DNA of 64,000 bases from an uncultured Alphaproteobacteria bacterium (lineage in GTDB: Bacteria; Pseudomonadota; Alphaproteobacteria; HIMB59; GCA-002718135). The notes beneath the pieces were generated by a model. That model had not been told where the DNA came from, made no database searches, and worked only from the letters and a program-made list of their open reading frames with translations. The stretch's first letter is position 1, and each line of letters opens with the position of its first letter. The DNA is taken from contig CACFXU010000003.1 of the NCBI GenBank assembly GCA_902570155.1, positions 62,001 to 126,000 on the forward strand, written 5' to 3'. The position numbers and the translations under genes are program-made. Below, piece after piece: positions 62,450-64,000 of the stretch.

Positions 62450-63937
62450 TCACCAAATATTATTCAATGACTCTCTTAATTTTTTATATTTTTGATATTT
62501 ATTATTAAGATATTTGGAATGTTTTCTTTGTGGTGTGTAAATATGACCAATATTTTGGTGATCATTAATTAAATTTTTTAAATCTTTTTTATGTAAATAA
62601 CTGTCAATTAAGAATGAAATACCTAATGCACCTAATTCGGAATTATTTAAAATTTTAACTTTAGTATTTAAAACATTTGAAATTAATTGAGGTAAAACTT
62701 TACTTTTTGATGCACCTCCTGCAAGATAAAGACTGTCCTTATTTTTAATTTTATTCGCATAACAATCCTTAATAGATAATGCTAAACCTTCATAACAAGC
62801 AGTCATAACATCAAAATTATTATGATGTGGTAAAATGCCAAAAATTTCAGCTTTAGAATTTAAATTCACAAATGGAGATATTGATCCTCCATAATTTATA
62901 TAAGGTAGAAATATCAATGAATTTTCTGGATATTTAAAAGTTAAATATTTTTTTTCAAAATTATTAATTATTTTAATTTTTTCTGAATACTTTTTTGGAT
63001 TTTTATAAAAATTATCAATGACCCAATCAATATTAGTTGTACCTGCAACATTTATTTTAGTTTCTAACCATGTATTATTTAAAGAAGCAAAAAATAAACC
63101 TGAACCATCTTGAGAAATTTTCGAATTATTTTTAACTATGATATTATGACATGTAGTTCCAATAATACTTATTTTTTTGTTATGATTAATTCCACCAGCG
63201 CCTAGAATAGAAGCTATTACATCACCACATCCTATAATGACTGGAGTACCAACTATTAAACTTGTTAATTTTGATGCACTCTTAGTAACGTATCCTCCTA
63301 ATTCATTTGATTTTTTTATTTCTGGGAAAAGTTTAAAATATTTAGTACTTAGGTTAAAAATTTTGAAAATTTTTTTTGATAATTTTTTATTTTTTATATC
63401 TCCTGGGTATACTGAAACTTCTGTTTCATCATTATTTATATTCCCTGTTAATTTAAATCTTAACCAATCTTTACACGTTAAGATGTATTTAATTTTCTTT
63501 AAATTTTCACTTTCAAATTTAGTCATCCACTTTAGGATGGGTATAGTGCAGCCATATTGTGTGATAGAGCCTGTAATTTTATAAATTTGATCAAATATTT
63601 TTTTATTAGTGAAAACTTTTTGACTTCTTGTGTCATTCCACAAAATTGCATTTCTAACTGGTTTATTTTTATTATTAATAGACCAAAACCCAACCATATT
63701 TCCAGTTATGCCTAAACCAACAATTGATTGTGACTGAATTTTAGATTTTTTTATTAAAAGTTTAATACATTTTGCGGTAAGTGACCAAAATTTTTCCATT
63801 TCAATTTCAGATTTACCAAACTTATCCGTAATTACTGGGTTTTTAACACTATAAGAATTTATGTGTTTGAAATTTGTATTGAAAATTACAGTCTTTATTA
63901 CTGAAGTCCCAGCATCAATTGCAATATAATATTTCAA
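62450..63937 (-). CDS. FGGY-family carbohydrate kinase
   Basis: The 495-residue protein starts YIAIDAGTSVIKTVIFN (ATP-binding), has WNDTRS and the catalytic aspartate D239 in IIGCGDVIASILGAGG, and closes with LAGGASKSKVLPQL. Length and pattern are those of xylulokinase-like FGGY enzymes, which phosphorylate pentuloses, polyols or glycerol. The start is TTG 63937; no ATG exists upstream in frame. It is the first gene of the sugar operon in the window, suggesting the imported sugar enters through phosphorylation. Confidence 0.85.
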   Translation of the reverse strand: MKYYIAIDAGTSVIKTVIFNTNFKHINSYSVKNPVITDKFGKSEIEMEKFWSLTAKCIKLLIKKSKIQSQSIVGLGITGNMVGFWSINNKNKPVRNAILWNDTRSQKVFTNKKIFDQIYKITGSITQYGCTIPILKWMTKFESENLKKIKYILTCKDWLRFKLTGNINNDETEVSVYPGDIKNKKLSKKIFKIFNLSTKYFKLFPEIKKSNELGGYVTKSASKLTSLIVGTPVIIGCGDVIASILGAGGINHNKKISIIGTTCHNIIVKNNSKISQDGSGLFFASLNNTWLETKINVAGTTNIDWVIDNFYKNPKKYSEKIKIINNFEKKYLTFKYPENSLIFLPYINYGGSISPFVNLNSKAEIFGILPHHNNFDVMTACYEGLALSIKDCYANKIKNKDSLYLAGGASKSKVLPQLISNVLNTKVKILNNSELGALGISFLIDSYLHKKDLKNLINDHQNIGHIYTPQRKHSKYLNNKYQKYKKLRESLNNIW

Positions 63938-63953
63938 AAGTTATCTCTTATAT

Positions 63954-64000
63954 TTACAACCACGAGTAGCCAACACAAACTAAAGCTATAATTAAAAAAA
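63954..64000 (-). CDS. possible C-terminal end of an upstream membrane protein, cut by the window edge
   Basis: The minus strand from 64000 reads a hydrophobic stretch (L-I-I-A-L-V-C-V-G-Y-S-W-L) ending at TAA 63954-63956, 16 nt before the kinase start. It is short and could be chance; the true gene lies outside. Confidence 0.25.
   Translation of the reverse strand, partial: FLIIALVCVGYSWL

Noticed and set aside
1-64000. CRISPR arrays, insertion sequences, prophage or rRNA genes
   Set aside because: No regularly spaced repeats, transposases, phage structural genes or rRNA sequences were seen on reading both strands; only one orphan integrase is present.

Overview
The window is very A+T-rich (about 70 % by eye), tightly packed, with short spacers, many 1-20 nt gene overlaps and no rRNA operon, prophage or IS element. 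Gene content (glycine-riboswitch-controlled gcvTHP, a dmdA-type DMSP demethylase, EamA/DMT permeases, class IV aminotransferase, photolyase, a compact urease operon, one sugar ABC system) points to a streamlined marine alphaproteobacterium of the SAR11 / HIMB59 / AEGEAN-169 kind. That assignment is inference from gene content and base composition; no rRNA is present to settle it.

Layout. 1-1240: 5' part of anmK (minus) and a compact multi-hairpin RNA with its own promoter and terminator. 1241-7804: deaminase, tandem glycine riboswitch, gcvT-gcvH-gcvP, an RseP-like site-2 protease and a MazG-like protein. 7804-10527 (minus): cysE-cysK-metB sulfur amino-acid operon. 10665-13054: enolase-superfamily enzyme, YbgC thioesterase, BASS transporter. 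13040-19874 (minus): PhyH oxygenase, ABC-2 exporter, an unusual photolyase, PsiE, DCC protein, then hydratase / sulfotransferase-like / class IV aminotransferase. 19993-25202: MFS, 3-HIBADH-like dehydrogenase, a 56-aa membrane protein, DmdA-type demethylase and two tandem EamA permeases. 25218-28121: GH127 beta-L-arabinofuranosidase-like enzyme followed by an L-2-keto-3-deoxyarabonate dehydratase-like protein, suggesting L-arabinose use. 28166-34247: a signalling and ion-channel group with two class III nucleotide cyclases, a cyclic-nucleotide-binding MscS channel and a voltage-sensor K+ channel. 34399-37400: small membrane proteins, a thioredoxin-fold protein and an MlrC/M81 enzyme. 37422-39607: orphan tyrosine recombinase, sirtuin and a broken small ORF. 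39631-41986: two tandem MFS paralogues. 42263-46231: rhodanese, SDR and a run of very small alpha/beta-barrel-type proteins, most with unusually strong Shine-Dalgarno sequences. 46307-49198: secreted polysaccharide-lyase-like protein and GMC oxidoreductase. 50460-52169: AlkB-like membrane monooxygenase followed 6 nt later by a sodium-channel-like protein with an altered pore. 52279-53922: bactofilin and small proteins. 53923-58727 (minus): complete ureDABCEFG. 58780-58853: tRNA-Arg(CCT). 59172-63937 (minus): FGGY kinase, sugar-binding protein and two permeases, plus a small frameshifted gene.

How it fits together. Glycine, sulfur amino acids, DMSP, urea and plant/algal sugars are the nutrients this stretch deals with. 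The most system-like element is the cyclase and channel group at 28.7-34.2 kb, where a cNMP-binding channel sits between two cyclases and beside a K+ channel. The other recurring theme is the collection of seven small ABM/GYD/DUF1330-type proteins. Start codons were moved from upstream TTG/GTG triplets to in-frame ATGs where a Shine-Dalgarno sequence, an overlap or family alignment supported it.
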